Shown here: positions 4,166-5,388 of the stretch, one piece after another
How the letters are laid out: each line of letters opens with the position of its first letter
Numbering within the stretch: position 1 is the stretch's first letter
Source of the DNA: an uncultured Eubacteriales bacterium
GTDB lineage: Bacteria > Bacillota > Clostridia > Oscillospirales > Oscillospiraceae
Direction of reading: 5' to 3'
DNA: 5,388 nt
NCBI GenBank assembly: GCA_902475515.1
Contig: CABSAB010000124.1
Location: 1-5,388 of the forward strand
Notes under the pieces: model-generated
The model's database searches: none
What the model was told of the DNA's origin: nothing
The model's input: only the letters and a program-made list of their open reading frames with translations
Translations under genes and position numbers: made by a program

Positions 4166-5388
4166 ATGGCGAGACAAGTTACTCTGGAGAAAACCAGAAA
4201 TATCGGCATCATGGCTCATATTGATGCCGGTAAAACAACAACCACAGAACGTATTTTGTTCTACACCGGTGTGAATCACAAGATCGGCGAGACCCACGAT
4301 GGTTCCGCCACCATGGACTGGATGGCCCAGGAGCAGGAGCGCGGCATTACCATTACCTCCGCCGCCACCACATGCTTCTGGTCTGGTTCCAACCATCAGT
4401 ATGATAAGCACCGAATCAATATTATCGACACCCCGGGCCACGTGGACTTCACCGTTGAGGTGGAGCGCTCCCTCCGTGTGCTCGACGGCTCCGTGACAGT
4501 CCTTTGCGCAAAGGGCGGCGTGGAGCCCCAGTCTGAGACCGTTTGGCGTCAGGCTGACAACTACCGGGTCCCCCGCATGATCTACGTCAACAAGATGGAC
4601 ATCATGGGCGCGGACTTCTTCAACGTGCTGCACATGGTCCATGACCGCCTGAAGTGCAACGCCGTTGCCATTCAGCTCCCCATCGGCTCCGAGGATTCCT
4701 TCAAGGGCATCATCGACCTGGTGGAGATGAATGCCGACGTGTACTACGACGATCTGGGACAGGACATGCGTGTGGAGGAGATCCCCGCGGATATGATGGA
4801 TCTGGCGCAGGAGTATCGCGAGAAGCTCCTGGATGCCGTTTCCGACATTGACGAGGAGATCATGATGATGGTCCTGGAGGAGCAGGATGTTCCCGCGGAT
4901 ATGATCCGTGCCGCACTCCGTAAGGGCTGCGTGGAGAACACCCTGGTACCCGTAACCTGCGGTACCTCTTATAAGAATAAGGGCGTGCAGAAGCTGCTGG
5001 ATGCCATCATCGACTTTATGCCCTCTCCGCTGGACATTCCCGCCATCAAGGGCGTGAATCCTGATACGGATGAGGAGGACGAGCGTCCTGCCGATGATAA
5101 CGCACCGTTTTCCGCCCTGGCCTTTAAGATCGCCACCGACCCCTATGTGGGCCGCCTCAGCTTCTTCCGGGTCTATTCCGGTCAGCTGGACAAGGGTTCT
5201 GCGATCCTCAACAGCACCAAGAAGCAGAGCGAGCGCATGGGCCGTATCCTCCAGATGCATGCGAACCACCGGGAGGATATCGACCATGTTTACACCGGCG
5301 ACATCGCCGCGGCGGTTGGCCTGAAGAACACCACCACCGGCGACACCCTGTGTGATCCCAATCATCCTATTATCCTGGAGTCCATGGA
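4166..5388 (+). CDS. fusA: Elongation factor G (N-terminal part, 3' end outside window)
   Basis: EF-G is the ribosomal translocase: it uses GTP to move tRNAs and mRNA after peptide transfer, and with RRF splits ribosomes for recycling. The window holds 407 codons plus two bases of an expected 690-700. The GTPase domain is complete in its motifs: AHIDAGKT at residues 17-24 (P-loop), RGITI at 59-63 (switch I), DTPGH at 88-92 with the catalytic His92, and NKMD at 142-145. VTCGTSYKNKGVQKLLDA is the usual segment near the end of the G domain. Domain II begins around APFSALAFKIATDPYVGRLS, and the window stops after PIILESM, close to the domain II/III boundary. The segment after switch I (FWSGSNHQYDKHR) is of the longer, E. 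coli-like form rather than the short form of Bacillus. AGGAG (4154-4158) lies 7 nt before the ATG. Fusidic-acid resistance sites in later domains cannot be judged. A tuf gene would often follow. Confidence 0.98.
   Translation, partial: MARQVTLEKTRNIGIMAHIDAGKTTTTERILFYTGVNHKIGETHDGSATMDWMAQEQERGITITSAATTCFWSGSNHQYDKHRINIIDTPGHVDFTVEVERSLRVLDGSVTVLCAKGGVEPQSETVWRQADNYRVPRMIYVNKMDIMGADFFNVLHMVHDRLKCNAVAIQLPIGSEDSFKGIIDLVEMNADVYYDDLGQDMRVEEIPADMMDLAQEYREKLLDAVSDIDEEIMMMVLEEQDVPADMIRAALRKGCVENTLVPVTCGTSYKNKGVQKLLDAIIDFMPSPLDIPAIKGVNPDTDEEDERPADDNAPFSALAFKIATDPYVGRLSFFRVYSGQLDKGSAILNSTKKQSERMGRILQMHANHREDIDHVYTGDIAAAVGLKNTTTGDTLCDPNHPIILESM

Noticed and set aside
3737..5365. Long open frame (542 codons) on the minus strand opposite rpsG and fusA
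   Set aside because: It is antisense to two certain genes, has His/Val/Gly/Leu-rich shadow composition, no ribosome binding site and no recognisable domain. GC-rich codon use on the + strand removes stops opposite it.

Overview
The window carries a conserved transcription and translation gene cluster from a Gram-positive bacterium: the 3' part of rpoC (RNA polymerase beta'), an L7Ae-family RNA-binding protein (rplGB/ybxF type), rpsL (ribosomal protein S12), rpsG (S7) and the 5' part of fusA (EF-G), all on the + strand. This order is the one known from Bacillus and Clostridia. Three features point to Firmicutes: beta' lacks the large insertion that E. coli carries in the trigger loop, S12 has the long Firmicutes N-terminal region (140 aa), and an L7Ae-type gene sits before rpsL. 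The GC-rich codon use and the protein wording suggest a Clostridia member of the Oscillospiraceae/Ruminococcaceae type. That placement is inference, with no database search behind it.

Layout: rpoC ends at 2139 and is followed at once by a strong, symmetric hairpin terminator (2142-2176). A gap of about 650 bp before the next functional gene then separates rpoC from the ribosomal genes. On the minus strand this gap holds an unexpected item: a small XRE-type helix-turn-helix regulator gene (2288-2503) with its own Shine-Dalgarno site and promoter. It is interrupted by one in-frame TGA at codon 40, where relatives of this type usually have Arg. It reads as a recently broken gene and is more AT-rich than its neighbours. 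To its right lies a near-consensus sigma-A promoter with an extended -10 (2712-2740) that should drive rplGB-rpsL-rpsG-fusA.

The str-type operon runs from 2794 to the window end. rplGB and rpsL are separated by 56 bp containing a bulged hairpin. rpsL and rpsG are separated by 158 bp that can fold into several hairpins, two of them mutually exclusive; this is the same position where S7 binds its own mRNA in E. coli. rpsG and fusA are only 15 bp apart. rpsG starts at a GTG (3680), not at the ATG 18 bp upstream, which lies across its ribosome binding site.

The encoded proteins act together: beta' makes RNA, S12 and S7 build the decoding centre and the head of the 30S subunit, EF-G moves the ribosome along, and the L7Ae-like protein binds kink-turn RNA. 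The points most worth a second look are the broken minus-strand regulator, a tentative kink-turn over the ribosome binding site of the L7Ae-family gene, and the structured rpsL-rpsG spacer. I see no RNA genes, CRISPR arrays, insertion sequences or clear new system.
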